From Roseateles toxinivorans (lineage in GTDB: Bacteria > Pseudomonadota > Gammaproteobacteria > Burkholderiales > Burkholderiaceae_C), in NCBI RefSeq assembly GCF_004362525.1, contig NZ_SNXS01000001.1, positions 296,520-360,519 on the forward strand: a stretch of 64,000 nucleotides of DNA, written 5' to 3'. Position numbers and translations under genes: made by a program. The notes below the pieces were generated by a model. That model worked only from the letters and a program-made list of their open reading frames with translations. It was not told the DNA's origin and searched no databases. Of the stretch, positions 8,759-17,770 are shown piece by piece; position 1 is the first letter of the stretch, and each line of letters starts with the position of its first letter.

Positions 8759-10831
8759 ATGAGCGCGCCCGCCTTCAAGCGAAGGCTCAACAAGATCTAT
8801 GGCTGGTACACGCTCGGCTTTATTGCCTTTGTGCTGGGCATGGGCCTGCTGGAGCGCGCCGGCCTGCCCAAGTCGGGCATAGGCTTCATCTTCCTGCTCG
8901 CGCCGGTGGCCCTCTATGCCTGCATAGGCATCATGAGCCGCACCACCGACGCGACCGAGTATTACGTGGCTGGCCGGCGCGTGCCGGCGATGTACAACGG
9001 CATGGCCACCGCCGCCGACTGGATGAGCGCGGCTTCCTTCCTGGGCCTGGCGGGCAGCCTCTACCTGTCGGGCTATGCCGGCCTGGCCTTCGTGCTGGGC
9101 TGGACCGGTGGCTACTGCCTGGTGGCCCTGTTGCTGGCGCCCTATCTGCGGCGCTTCGGCGAGTACACCATCCCCGACTTTCTGGGCGCCCGCTATGCCA
9201 GCCATCTGGTGCGCACGGTCGCCATTCTGGCCACCATCCTGTGCTCCTTCACCTATGTGGTGGCGCAGATCTATGGCGTGGGCCTGATCACCACGCGGCT
9301 GACCGGCCTGACCTTCGAGATCGGTGTGTTCGTCGGCCTCGGCGGTGTGCTGCTGTGCTCATTTCTGGGCGGGATGCGGGCCGTCACCTGGACCCAGGTG
9401 GCGCAGTACATCATCATCATCATTGCCTACCTGGTTCCGGTGGTGTGGCTGTCGGTCAAACAGACCGGCATTCCGTTGCCCCAGCTGGTCTATGGCTACC
9501 AACTGCAGCAGGTCAGCGAGCGCGAGCAGCAGCTGATGCGCGACCCCAAGGAGCTGGAGGTCATACAGGTCTTCAAGCAGCGCGCCCTGGCCTTCGAGGC
9601 GAAGCTTGCCGACGTGCCGGGCTCGCTGGCCCGCGACCGCGCGCAGGCGCAGGCCCGTGTGGCTGCGCTGAAGGCCAGCGAAGCCGGGCTGGCCGAGGTG
9701 CAGGCGGCCGAGAAGGCCCTGGCTTCATTGCCCAAAAGCGCCAACGAGGCCCGGGAGGTGTGGACCAAGGCCCTTGCCCTCAACGAGGCCCGCGCCCGGC
9801 CGCTGGCGGGCATGCATGCCCATACCGAACAGTTCGCCGGCGATCCTGAGGGTGACGCCCAGGCTCGGGGCAGCTACGACAGTTCGCGCCTGAATTTCCT
9901 GGCCCTTGTGTTCTGCCTAATGGTCGGCACCGCCGGGCTGCCGCACATCCTGATGCGCTGCTACACCACGCCCTCGGTGCGCGAGGCGCGCGAGTCGGTG
10001 ACCTGGTCGCTGGTCTTCATCTTCCTGCTCTATGTGACCGCGCCGGCGCTGGCGGTGATGGTCAAGTTCGAGGTCTTCAATGTGCTGGTGGGCACGCCGT
10101 TCGACCAGTTGCCGGCCTGGATCGCGCAGTGGTCCAAGGTCGATGCCAGCCTGCTGTCGGTCAGCGACGTCAACCGCGACGGCATCTTCCAGCTCGGCGA
10201 GATGGCCATCAACGGCGATATCGTGATGCTGGCCACGCCGGAGATTGCCGGCCTGCCCTATGTGGTGTCGGGCATGGTGGCGGCCGGCGGCCTGGCCGCG
10301 GCATTGTCGACCGCGGACGGCCTGCTGCTGACCATCGCCAGCGCGTTGTCGCATGATTTCTACTACCGCATGGTCAATCCGAATGCGACGGCGGCCCGGC
10401 GCGTCACCATCTCCAAGGCCCTGCTGCTGGTGGTGGCCCTGGGCGCGGCGGCGGTGGCGGTGCAGAAGCCGGCCGACATCCTGTTCCTGGTCTCGGCCGC
10501 GTTCTCGTTCGCCGGCGCGGCGTTCTTCCCGGCGCTGGTGCTGGGCGTGTTCTGGAAGCGGGCCAACACCTGGGGTGCGCTGTGCGGCATGGCCGCCGGC
10601 CTGGGCCTGACCTGCTACTACCTGGCCACCAACCACCCCTGGCTGCGCAATCTGCTGGGCATCAACTCGCCGATCGAGCTGTGGTGGGGCATCCAGCCTA
10701 TCTCGGCCGGCGTGTTTGGCGTGCCGCTGGGCTTTGCGGTGATGGTGCTGGTGAGCCTGCTGACACCCAAGCCCTCCCGCGAGCAGGGCGAGATGGTGGA
10801 CTGGCTCCGCAGGCCCCGTGTCGAGGCCTGA
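8759..10831 (+). CDS. sodium:solute symporter (SSS family, ActP-like) with soluble insert
   Basis: The 690-residue membrane protein belongs to the sodium:solute symporter family, closest in style to cation/acetate symporters. It shows the family's DATEYYVAGRRVPAMYNGMATAADWMSAASFLG block, YTIPDFLGARY, and ALSTADGLLLTIASALSHD. About 13 hydrophobic segments are visible. Unusual parts are a soluble, Ala/Glu/Arg-rich coiled-coil-like stretch at residues 240-375 between membrane segments, and a 12-residue loop at 470-481 that matches the EF-hand pattern (D-x-N-x-D-G then Glu at position 12). Substrate is unknown, and a small organic acid is inferred. I see no DUF4212 partner gene upstream. The ATG at 8759 is the first plausible start after the ppsA terminator, and the ribosome site is weak. 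Confidence 0.85.
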   Translation: MSAPAFKRRLNKIYGWYTLGFIAFVLGMGLLERAGLPKSGIGFIFLLAPVALYACIGIMSRTTDATEYYVAGRRVPAMYNGMATAADWMSAASFLGLAGSLYLSGYAGLAFVLGWTGGYCLVALLLAPYLRRFGEYTIPDFLGARYASHLVRTVAILATILCSFTYVVAQIYGVGLITTRLTGLTFEIGVFVGLGGVLLCSFLGGMRAVTWTQVAQYIIIIIAYLVPVVWLSVKQTGIPLPQLVYGYQLQQVSEREQQLMRDPKELEVIQVFKQRALAFEAKLADVPGSLARDRAQAQARVAALKASEAGLAEVQAAEKALASLPKSANEAREVWTKALALNEARARPLAGMHAHTEQFAGDPEGDAQARGSYDSSRLNFLALVFCLMVGTAGLPHILMRCYTTPSVREARESVTWSLVFIFLLYVTAPALAVMVKFEVFNVLVGTPFDQLPAWIAQWSKVDASLLSVSDVNRDGIFQLGEMAINGDIVMLATPEIAGLPYVVSGMVAAGGLAAALSTADGLLLTIASALSHDFYYRMVNPNATAARRVTISKALLLVVALGAAAVAVQKPADILFLVSAAFSFAGAAFFPALVLGVFWKRANTWGALCGMAAGLGLTCYYLATNHPWLRNLLGINSPIELWWGIQPISAGVFGVPLGFAVMVLVSLLTPKPSREQGEMVDWLRRPRVEA

Positions 10832-10880
10832 TATTGCCGCATCGCTGTGCAAAGAGCCGGCGTTGGTGGCTTGATCAGGC

Positions 10881-10886
10881 TATAAT
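10881..10886 (+). promoter_or_regulatory. -10 element of the rpsF operon
   Basis: A perfect TATAAT lies 98 bases before the rpsF start. No good -35 hexamer sits at 16-18 bases upstream, so the promoter call rests on the -10 and the position at the head of a ribosomal protein operon. Confidence 0.5.
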
Positions 10887-10984
10887 CGTGGGCTTCACCT
10901 TGCCGTCGCTGCGACTTTGACGCTGCAGCACGGCTTCCACGAACCCGAATTCCCCCCAAGGTTCGGAATCCACAAGGAGTAAAC

Positions 10985-11353
10985 ATGCGTCATTACGAGA
11001 TCGTTCTGCTGATCCATCCGGATCAAAGCGAACAAGTTCCGGCTATGCTGGAGCGTTACAAGACCCTGATCACCGCCGGTGGTGGCACGGTCCATCGTCT
11101 GGAAGACTGGGGCCGTCGTCAGATGGCTTACCTGATCCAGAAGCTGGCCAAGGCCCACTATCTGTGCCTGAACATCGAAGTCAGCAAGGAAGTCCTGGCT
11201 GAGCTCGAAACGGGTTTCCGCTTCAATGACGCCGTGCTGCGCCACCTGACGGTGGTCAAGCCCAAGGCCGAAACCGCACCGTCGATCATGATGAAGGCGG
11301 TTGAGCGCGAAGAGGCCCGCAAGGCCCCGGTGTCGCAGGAAGCGACTGCCTGA
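10985..11353 (+). CDS. rpsF: 30S ribosomal protein S6
   Basis: S6 binds 16S rRNA with S18 in the platform of the small subunit. The 122-residue protein begins [19 protein letters not shown] and has the conserved [14 protein letters not shown] block. The C-terminal tail is longer and charged, as in many betaproteobacteria. AAGGAG precedes the ATG. First gene of the rpsF-priB-rpsR-rplI operon. Confidence 0.97.
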   Translation: MRHYEIVLLIHPDQSEQVPAMLERYKTLITAGGGTVHRLEDWGRRQMAYLIQKLAKAHYLCLNIEVSKEVLAELETGFRFNDAVLRHLTVVKPKAETAPSIMMKAVEREEARKAPVSQEATA

Positions 11354-11391
11354 AGTCCATAGCCGCGAGCCACGTCCCTTCGCTGCCTGCC

Positions 11392-11673
11392 GTGAACCAG
11401 TTGGTTCTGAGCGCGCAGCTGCTGGAACGAGGCGCTGTGAGATACACACCCGCCGGTCTGCCCGTGATCGACATGTGCCTGAAGCACGAGTCGCAAGTCC
11501 AGGAAGCCGGAACCCCGCGCAAAGTCTCGATGGAGCTCAAAGCGGTGGTGATAGGCGGTTTGTCACAGCGGGTCAGCGCACTGGGGATTGGAGAGTCGGC
11601 TTGTTTCACAGGCTTTCTCGCTGCCCAGCGCAACGGTCGCGGTACGGTGTTTCACATCACCGCCCTGGACTGA
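11392..11673 (+). CDS. priB: primosomal replication protein N
   Basis: PriB is a small single-stranded-DNA-binding protein (OB fold) that bridges PriA and DnaT in replication restart. The 93-residue sequence contains RGAVRYTPAGLPVID and the central FTGFLAAQRNGRG strand region. The start is GTG. Location between rpsF and rpsR distinguishes it from an SSB paralogue and is the standard place for priB. Confidence 0.92.
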   Translation: MNQLVLSAQLLERGAVRYTPAGLPVIDMCLKHESQVQEAGTPRKVSMELKAVVIGGLSQRVSALGIGESACFTGFLAAQRNGRGTVFHITALD

Positions 11674-11723
11674 AAGCTCGCACTGTTTGTTTTGTTCCGG
11701 ATTGAATTGAAAGAGGTCTAAAA

Positions 11724-12014
11724 ATGGCACCACCTCGTGGTAAAGGCCGGTTCTCCAAGGACCGCAAGCCCAAGCGCAATACCCAGTCGCTGCTGTTCCG
11801 CCGCAAGCGTTTCTGCCGCTTCACCGTCACTGGCGTCGAACAGATCGACTACAAGGACATCGATACCCTGCGCGACTTCGTCGGCGAAAACGGCAAGATC
11901 ACGCCGGCTCGTCTGACCGGTACGCGTGCTTTCTTCCAGCGTCAGCTGACGGTTGCCATCAAGCGCGCGCGCTTCCTGGCCATGCTGCCGTACAGCGACC
12001 AGCACAAGGTCTGA
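11724..12014 (+). CDS. rpsR: 30S ribosomal protein S18
   Basis: The 96-residue basic protein shows the S18 core: [33 protein letters not shown] and [19 protein letters not shown]18 pairs with S6 on the 30S platform. It is preceded by a GAGGT ribosome site and lies 50 bases after priB, 13 before rplI. Confidence 0.97.
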   Translation: MAPPRGKGRFSKDRKPKRNTQSLLFRRKRFCRFTVTGVEQIDYKDIDTLRDFVGENGKITPARLTGTRAFFQRQLTVAIKRARFLAMLPYSDQHKV

Positions 12015-12027
12015 GGAGTCACCCAAC

Positions 12028-12480
12028 ATGCAAATCATTCTGCTTGAAAAGGTCGCGAACCTCGGCAATCTGGGCGATATCGTCAAGGTCAAGGACGGCT
12101 ACGCACGCAACTTCCTGATCCCTTCGCGCAAGGCTCGCCGTGCGACCGAAGTGGCGATCAAGGAATTCGAAGTCAAGCGCGCCGAGCTGGAAAAGGCTGC
12201 TGCCGAGAAGCTGGCCGTTGCCCAGGCTCTGGGCGAGTCGATGGCCGGCAAGACCGTGCGCGTCAGCCAAAAGGCTGGCGTGGACGGCCGTCTGTTCGGT
12301 TCGGTCACCAATGCCGACATCGCCGAAGCGCTGGTCAAGCTGGGCTTCACCATTGCCAAGGCCCAGGTTCGCCTGCCCAACGGCCCGCTGAAGACCGTGG
12401 GCGAGCACCCGGTCAGCGTCGCTCCGCACACCGATGTGGTGGTTGAAGTGACCGTGCAAGTGGTTGCTGAAGCTGACTGA
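12028..12480 (+). CDS. rplI: 50S ribosomal protein L9
   Basis: The 150-residue L9 has the N-terminal domain [19 protein letters not shown] with the GYARNFLIP motif, a long connecting helix (roughly 45-80), and the C-terminal domain with [12 protein letters not shown] and ethyl-pocket residues. The frame is open upstream inside rpsR, but the ATG with GAGGAG upstream gives the universal N-terminus. Last gene of the operon, before a strong terminator. Confidence 0.97.
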   Translation: MQIILLEKVANLGNLGDIVKVKDGYARNFLIPSRKARRATEVAIKEFEVKRAELEKAAAEKLAVAQALGESMAGKTVRVSQKAGVDGRLFGSVTNADIAEALVKLGFTIAKAQVRLPNGPLKTVGEHPVSVAPHTDVVVEVTVQVVAEAD

Positions 12481-12520
12481 GCGATCAAGTCCGCGCATGC
12501 CACGGCATGTGCAGCTTTGT

Positions 12521-12546
12521 AAAGGCCGGCATTGCCGGCCTTTTTT
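12521..12546 (+). terminator. rho-independent terminator of the rpsF operon
   Basis: AAAGGCCGGC-ATT-GCCGGCC followed by six T residues, 40 bases past the rplI stop. Confidence 0.92.
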
Positions 12547-12653
12547 CATGGTGCGCCGCGACAAGGCGCCACGGTTACAAATGAGTCGCTTGCCCCCAGC
12601 GACTCCCCAGCTTGCCCACAGTGTTGTCCACAGGGGCGGGGGCCTTCCCGCCG

Positions 12654-12659
12654 TATAGT
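12654..12659 (+). promoter_or_regulatory. candidate -10 of dnaB, leaderless spacing
   Basis: TATAGT ends 7 bases before the dnaB ATG and no Shine-Dalgarno is present between them, so transcription could begin at or next to the start codon. No clear -35 is visible. Confidence 0.4.
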
Positions 12660-12666
12660 TCCAGCC

Positions 12667-14094
12667 ATGTCAGCCGTCTTCTCCAAAAGCAGTTTTCCCG
12701 GCGCCGAGCCACGTGATGACGAGGTGGCCCGCCTGCGCGTGCCGCCCCATTCGGTGGAGGCCGAGCAGAGCGTGCTGGGAGGCTTGCTGCTGGACAACTC
12801 GGCCTGGGACCGCGCCGGTGACCTGGTCACCGAATCCGACTTCTACCGCTACGAGCACCGAACGATCTTTGCCGCCATCGGCGGCCTGATCAATGGCAGC
12901 AAGCCGGCCGACGTGGTGACGGTCTACGAGCAGCTGCAAAGCCTGGGTAAGGCCGACGAGTGCGGCGGGCTGACCTATCTGAACGCGCTGGCGCAAAGCG
13001 TGCCCAGCGCGGCCAATCTGCGCCGCTATGCCGAAATCGTCCGCGAGCGGGCGATCCTGCGCAAGCTGATCTCGGCCAGCGACGAGATTGCCACCAAGGC
13101 CTTCAATCCGCAGGGTACGCCGGTCAACACCATCCTGGACGAGGCCGAGGCACAGATTTTCCGCATTGGCGAGGAGGGCACGCGCACCAAGCAGGGTTTT
13201 CTGAGCATGGACAAGCTGGTCATCGAGCTGCTCGACCGTGTCAACGAGCTGGCCGAGAACGGTGCCGAGGAAGTGACCGGCGTCAGAACCGGCTTCTACG
13301 ACCTGGACCGCATGACCGCCGGCCTGCAGCCGGGCGACCTGATCGTGCTGGCCGCGCGCCCCTCGATGGGCAAGACGGCGTTCGCCATCAATATCGGCGA
13401 GAACGTGGCCATCAACGAGGGCCTGCCGGTCGTCATCTTCTCGATGGAAATGGGCGCCGCCCAGCTGGCCCTGCGTATGGTTGGCTCGATCGGCCGCATC
13501 GACCAGAGCCATCTGCGCACCGGCGCGCTGCGCGATGATGAATGGAGCCGATTGGCCGAGGCGGTCGACAAGCTCAGCAAGTCCAGCATCTTCATCGACG
13601 AGAGCCCGGGCCTGTCGCCATCCGAGGTGCGCGCCCGTGCGCGCCGCCAGTCGCGCCAATGCGGCAAGCTGGGGCTGATCATCATCGACTACCTGCAGCT
13701 GATGAGCGGCAGCGGTGGCAATGAGGAGAACCGGGCCACCGTGATCGGCGAAATCTCGCGGGGCCTGAAGGCCCTGGCCAAGGAGTTGAAGTGCCCGGTA
13801 ATCGCGCTGTCGCAGCTGAACCGCTCGGTCGAAACGCGGCCCGACAAGCGGCCGATGATGTCCGACCTGCGCGAGTCGGGCGCGATCGAGCAGGACGCGG
13901 ACATCATCATGTTCATCTACCGCGACGAGTACTACACCAAGGACGAGTGCAAGGAGCCGGGCGTGGCCGAGATCATCATCGGCAAGCAGCGTAACGGCCC
14001 GGTGGGCACGGTCAAGCTGACCTTCCTGCGCCCGCTGACCAAGTTCGACAACCTGGCGCCGGGCATGGCCAGCGACGGCGGGCCGGACTACTAA
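12667..14094 (+). CDS. dnaB: replicative DNA helicase
   Basis: DnaB is the hexameric 5'-3' helicase of the replication fork. The 475-residue protein has the N-terminal collar domain (VPPHSVEAEQSVLGGLLLD), the RecA-like ATPase with Walker A in ARPSMGKTAFAIN near residue 235, Walker B in LIIIDYLQLM, and the SQLNRSVETRPDKRPMMSDLRESGAIEQDAD block. The ATG at 12667 gives the family N-terminus. No intein is present. Confidence 0.96.
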   Translation: MSAVFSKSSFPGAEPRDDEVARLRVPPHSVEAEQSVLGGLLLDNSAWDRAGDLVTESDFYRYEHRTIFAAIGGLINGSKPADVVTVYEQLQSLGKADECGGLTYLNALAQSVPSAANLRRYAEIVRERAILRKLISASDEIATKAFNPQGTPVNTILDEAEAQIFRIGEEGTRTKQGFLSMDKLVIELLDRVNELAENGAEEVTGVRTGFYDLDRMTAGLQPGDLIVLAARPSMGKTAFAINIGENVAINEGLPVVIFSMEMGAAQLALRMVGSIGRIDQSHLRTGALRDDEWSRLAEAVDKLSKSSIFIDESPGLSPSEVRARARRQSRQCGKLGLIIIDYLQLMSGSGGNEENRATVIGEISRGLKALAKELKCPVIALSQLNRSVETRPDKRPMMSDLRESGAIEQDADIIMFIYRDEYYTKDECKEPGVAEIIIGKQRNGPVGTVKLTFLRPLTKFDNLAPGMASDGGPDY

Positions 14095-14135
14095 GACGGG
14101 GTCGCCCCGGACTTTACCGGGAGGGTGGTGAAATA

Positions 14136-14151
14136 CTGTATATAGTTACAG
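14136..14151. promoter_or_regulatory. LexA (SOS) box at the radical SAM gene start
   Basis: CTGT-ATATAGTT-ACAG matches the CTGT-N8-ACAG LexA operator exactly, with the AT-rich centre expected of a strong site. It ends one base before the ATG at 14153, so bound LexA would cover the promoter -10 (TATAGT, 14141-14146) and the start site. Confidence 0.85.
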
Positions 14152-14152
14152 T

Positions 14153-15316
14153 ATGTCGTCCAGCAAGAAACGCTTTGTTCCTATTGCCGCCGTGCCCAGC
14201 GAGGCCGAGCAGGCCGACGGCCGCGCCACGGTGGCGCCGCCGCGCAAGGGCCGCGGCACGGCCTGGCAGATTGCCCATCGCTTCCACAGCGACGAGCGCG
14301 AGGGCTTCGACGATGGCTGGGGCACTCTGGACCAGCAGGCCAGCGAAGAACACCTGCCGCCGGCCACCCAGATCATCGAGGAGCAGGCCAGGCGTGTCGT
14401 CAACACCAACAGCTCGCCCGACATCTTCTTCGAGCTCTCGCTGAACCCCTACCGCGGCTGCGAGCATGGCTGCATCTATTGCTTTGCCCGGCCCACGCAC
14501 AGCTATCTGAACCTGTCGCCGGGACTGGACTTCGAGACCCGCATCGTCGCCAAGGTGAATGCCGCCGAGCGCCTGCGCAGCACGCTGTCTGGCAAGGGAT
14601 ATCAGCCCCATCCTATCTGCATAGGCGCTGCCACCGATGCCTACCAGCCGGTGGAACGCAAGCTGGGCATCACACGGGCCATCATCGAGGTCCTGAGCGA
14701 GCACCATCACCCGTTCTCGGTGATCAGCAAGTCGTCCGGCATCGAGCGTGATCTGGACCTGATCGTGCCGATGGCCGAGCGCCAACTGGTGGCCGTCTAT
14801 CTGTCCATCACCAGCCTGGATGCCAGGCTCAGCCGCATCATGGAGCCGCGTGCGGCTGCGCCGGCACGCCGGCTGGAGACGATGGAGAAGCTGGCACGGG
14901 CCGGGGTGCCGGTGGGAATCAGTGTCTCGCCGCTGATTCCCTTCATCAACGAACCTGAGCTGGAGCGTGTGCTGGAGGCCGGCGCCAATGCCGGTGCGCG
15001 CACCGCCTTCAGCATCCCGGTGCGCCTGCCCTGGGAGGTGAATCCGCTGTTCCAGCAGTGGCTGGAGCAGCACTTCCCGGACCGCGCGGCTCGCGTCATG
15101 GCGCGCATACGCGAGATGCGCGGCGGCAAGGACAATGACCCGAACTTCGGCTCGCGGATGAAGGGCGAGGGCCTGTGGGCCGAGCTGATGCAGCAGCGCA
15201 TGCACAAGGCCTGCGCACGGCTGGGGCTCAACCGTCAGCGCTTTTCGCTCGACCTGGGTCAGTTCAGGGTGCCTGTAGCTCGGCAGGCTGATGGGGCTCA
15301 GGCCGAGTTGTTCTAG
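14153..15316 (+). CDS. PA0069-family radical SAM protein (SPL-like)
   Basis: A 387-residue radical SAM protein of the PA0069 group, related to spore photoproduct lyase. The iron-sulfur motif is C103-x3-C107-x2-C110 in RGCEHGCIYC, preceded by SLNPY. Downstream are the ICIGAATDAYQPVE and LVAVYLSITSLD segments of the barrel. The molecular reaction is not established. A DNA-repair role is inferred from the relation to photoproduct lyase and the LexA box. To my memory PA0069 of Pseudomonas aeruginosa is a LexA target, which agrees. No ribosome site sits near this ATG, so the mRNA may be leaderless or the start may lie downstream. The 3' end overlaps the convergent PAP2 gene by 53 bases. Confidence 0.88.
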   Translation: MSSSKKRFVPIAAVPSEAEQADGRATVAPPRKGRGTAWQIAHRFHSDEREGFDDGWGTLDQQASEEHLPPATQIIEEQARRVVNTNSSPDIFFELSLNPYRGCEHGCIYCFARPTHSYLNLSPGLDFETRIVAKVNAAERLRSTLSGKGYQPHPICIGAATDAYQPVERKLGITRAIIEVLSEHHHPFSVISKSSGIERDLDLIVPMAERQLVAVYLSITSLDARLSRIMEPRAAAPARRLETMEKLARAGVPVGISVSPLIPFINEPELERVLEAGANAGARTAFSIPVRLPWEVNPLFQQWLEQHFPDRAARVMARIREMRGGKDNDPNFGSRMKGEGLWAELMQQRMHKACARLGLNRQRFSLDLGQFRVPVARQADGAQAELF

Positions 15317-16034
15317 CTTGAGCAGGTGTCAGCCAGCGTTGCATCGCGTGGTACAGCAGCAGCGAGGTGCTCCAGCAAATCCAGGCCGTCCACAGCGTGT
15401 GGCTGGGATAGTGGGCGCCACGCGCCATCTGCGCGAGGCCGAACATCGCACCCAGGCTGCAGGCTGCGATCAGAAAGCCGCGGGCCAGCCGGCTGTGCTG
15501 CTCGCGCAGCGCGAAATAGCCGCCGATGAAGGCAAATGCGGCGGACGCATGGCCAGACGGAAAGCAGCGCCCCGGGCCACCGTCGCCGACACCCCAGCGC
15601 CAATGGCTCACGTACCGGGCGATGCCGCCAAACTCCTGCAGATCCCAGGGGCAGCTGCTGAGGCTGCCGCGCTTGAGTGCCGGTATCAGCAGCAGGCAGA
15701 CGACCGTGGCGAACACCCACCACAGGCGAAGCCGCCGGCGCATGGCGTTGCTGCCGCCCAGCCCGGGCAGAGGCTTCCAGACATTCCAGACCAGCGCCGC
15801 GAAGACGGCCCACCCGAAGAGGCGCCCACCCTGATGCAGCACGCCGCTGGTGAGGACACTTTCACGCCAGGCAAAGCCGTGCAGGCCGCCGAAAATGCGT
15901 GTCGCGGCCAGATCCCAACCGGCCACATCCCAGGCCAGCAGGGCGATCAGCAGCATGGCGGCAGTGATCAGATCGCGCCTGAGATAGGCTGCACCGCGTT
16001 CCACCGTTGCTGTCGCCTGAGAGTGCATCGTCAT
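15264..16034 (-). CDS. PAP2-family phosphatase
   Basis: A 256-residue integral membrane phosphatase. Motif 1 is the K-x6-CP form (KRGSLSSCPWDL), motif 2 is CFPSGHASAAF with the PSGH active site, and motif 3 is RGAHYPSH with the second His. The acidic residue often seen after motif 3 is Thr here. About six membrane helices. The start overlaps the eptA stop (ATGA), so it is cotranscribed with eptA. In such pairs the phosphatase may clear a lipid A phosphate or recycle the diacylglycerol product, but which one is unknown. Confidence 0.85.
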   Translation of the reverse strand: MTMHSQATATVERGAAYLRRDLITAAMLLIALLAWDVAGWDLAATRIFGGLHGFAWRESVLTSGVLHQGGRLFGWAVFAALVWNVWKPLPGLGGSNAMRRRLRLWWVFATVVCLLLIPALKRGSLSSCPWDLQEFGGIARYVSHWRWGVGDGGPGRCFPSGHASAAFAFIGGYFALREQHSRLARGFLIAACSLGAMFGLAQMARGAHYPSHTLWTAWICWSTSLLLYHAMQRWLTPAQARTTRPEPHQPAELQAP

Positions 16035-17689
16035 TGCCCTTGTTTGCAACCGGCGAAGAAGTCGCGGTCGGCCTTGTAGATGCTCGCCTGCACGCCCAGC
16101 AGGCCCAGCACGCTGTGGAACAGGTGGTCGTGTGAGAGCGGCTGCTCGAGCTTGGCTCGCATGCAGCCGCGGTCGATGGCGCTGCCCGTGCCGGGCAGCC
16201 ACAGCACCATGGGAATGTGGGTCTGCTCGCGCGGTGCGAAGGCATAGGGCATGCCGTGCAGATAGAGATTGTTCTCGCCCAGCGACTCGCCATGGTCGGA
16301 CAGGTAGAGCAGGGTCGGATCGAAGCCCGAGGTCTTTTGCTGCAACCAGGCGATAGCCTGGGCCAGCACATGGTCGGCATAGACGATCGAGTTGTCGTAG
16401 GCGTTGACCAATTGCTGGGGATCGCATTGCTGCAACACATTGGTCTTGCACTCGGGCTGAAAGGGCTTGAGGTCCGCTGGCGAGCGCTTGTAATAGGCCG
16501 GGCCATGACTGCCCATCTGGTGCAGCACCAGCACCACACCCTTGGCACGACGTTCGGCGGGCAGGGCCTCCAGGCGCTGATCCAGGCCATGTAGCAAGGC
16601 GCCGTCGAGGCACTCGGGGCCGTTGCACAGGGCCTCAGGCAGAGTCGGTGCGCCGCTGGCCGCGATATGGGCCATGGCATTGGGCACGCGCTCGCAAATG
16701 CCCTTGCAGCCTGATTGATTGTCCAGCCACAGCACGGCCAGGCCGGCGCGCTGCAGCGCATCCAGCAGGTTCTCCTGGTGCACCTCCTTGCTATTACCGT
16801 ACTGCTCGCGGCCCAGGTGCGAGAACATGCAGGGCAGCGAGGCGGCCGTGCTGGTGCCGCAGGATGTGACGTCGCGGAAGCTCAGGACATCGAGCTTGGC
16901 CAGCTCCGGATTGGTCGCCCGTGCATAGCCGTTGAGCGAGAAATTCATCGCTCTGGCCGTTTCGCCGACCACCAGCAGCAGCAGCGGCGGCTTGCGGCCG
17001 TCGGGGCGCGCGGCGAGCACGGCATCCGCCGCGACGATCTGCGGCGGGCCCCTCGGCTTGCTGCTCTTCTTGAAGGCCACCTGGCCCAGCGCGTAATAGC
17101 TGTTCAGCGGGTTGATCAGATAGCGCAGCGATTTGTGATTGCGCATCGTTGAGGCCATATCGGCAAAACAGGCCATCAGCAAGGCCACGGCCAGCGCCAG
17201 CCCGAGCAACACCCCGACCAGATTACGCAGCAACTGCCGCCCGAAACCGAGCGATGCCAGGCTTGTGCGCCACAGATAGACAGCGGGCAGGCCGGCCAGC
17301 AGCACCAGGGTGACCAGCATGCGCAGGCTCAGCAGGTCGCGGGTCTCGCGCGCATCGGTCTGCAGCACATTGACGATCATCGTGTCGTCTATGACCACGC
17401 CGTAGGTGCCCATGAAATGGGCGCCCGCTGCGGCGCTGATCAGCAGTAGGGCGGCGACCGGCTTGATGACGCGGCGCCAGGCGGCGAGGCTCAGTATCGA
17501 CGCCAGCACGCCGGTGATGATGCCGGCAAATGCCAGCATGAACAGCAGGCCGCGCGGGCTGCCCGTCTCCGGCAGCGCCAGCAGGGCCTTCCACAAGGGC
17601 CAGTTACACAGGGTGCCCAACCACAGGGCGGTCAGCCAAGCGAGCAGCAGCGGGGAGCGTTGAGTCTTGGACGAGAAAAGGCTGGGCAT
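16031..17689 (-). CDS. eptA: lipid A phosphoethanolamine transferase
   Basis: A 552-residue inner-membrane enzyme of the EptA/PmrC/MCR sulfatase-like family that moves phosphoethanolamine from phosphatidylethanolamine to a lipid A phosphate, lowering negative charge and polymyxin binding. Five N-terminal membrane helices are followed by the periplasmic catalytic domain. Zinc and nucleophile residues are visible: E243 in VVGETARA, T279 in SCGTSTAASLPC, the GSHGPAYY His, and DHGESLGENNLYLHG. The ATG at 17689 is preferred to a start at 17734 because it gives the usual N-terminal helix. It heads an operon with the PAP2 gene. Chromosomal eptA is widespread, so its presence alone does not prove polymyxin resistance. 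Confidence 0.9.
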   Translation of the reverse strand: MPSLFSSKTQRSPLLLAWLTALWLGTLCNWPLWKALLALPETGSPRGLLFMLAFAGIITGVLASILSLAAWRRVIKPVAALLLISAAAGAHFMGTYGVVIDDTMIVNVLQTDARETRDLLSLRMLVTLVLLAGLPAVYLWRTSLASLGFGRQLLRNLVGVLLGLALAVALLMACFADMASTMRNHKSLRYLINPLNSYYALGQVAFKKSSKPRGPPQIVAADAVLAARPDGRKPPLLLLVVGETARAMNFSLNGYARATNPELAKLDVLSFRDVTSCGTSTAASLPCMFSHLGREQYGNSKEVHQENLLDALQRAGLAVLWLDNQSGCKGICERVPNAMAHIAASGAPTLPEALCNGPECLDGALLHGLDQRLEALPAERRAKGVVLVLHQMGSHGPAYYKRSPADLKPFQPECKTNVLQQCDPQQLVNAYDNSIVYADHVLAQAIAWLQQKTSGFDPTLLYLSDHGESLGENNLYLHGMPYAFAPREQTHIPMVLWLPGTGSAIDRGCMRAKLEQPLSHDHLFHSVLGLLGVQASIYKADRDFFAGCKQGQ

Positions 17690-17770
17690 GCAAAGAGCGC
17701 GGCTGGGGGGAGCGGTATTGTCGCCGAAGCCCATGGTGCCGATCGGGTCAAAAATGGGGCGGCGCCGAGA

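Noticed and set aside
11392-11673. Single-stranded DNA-binding protein (ssb)
   Set aside because: Length (93 residues) and location between rpsF and rpsR indicate priB.
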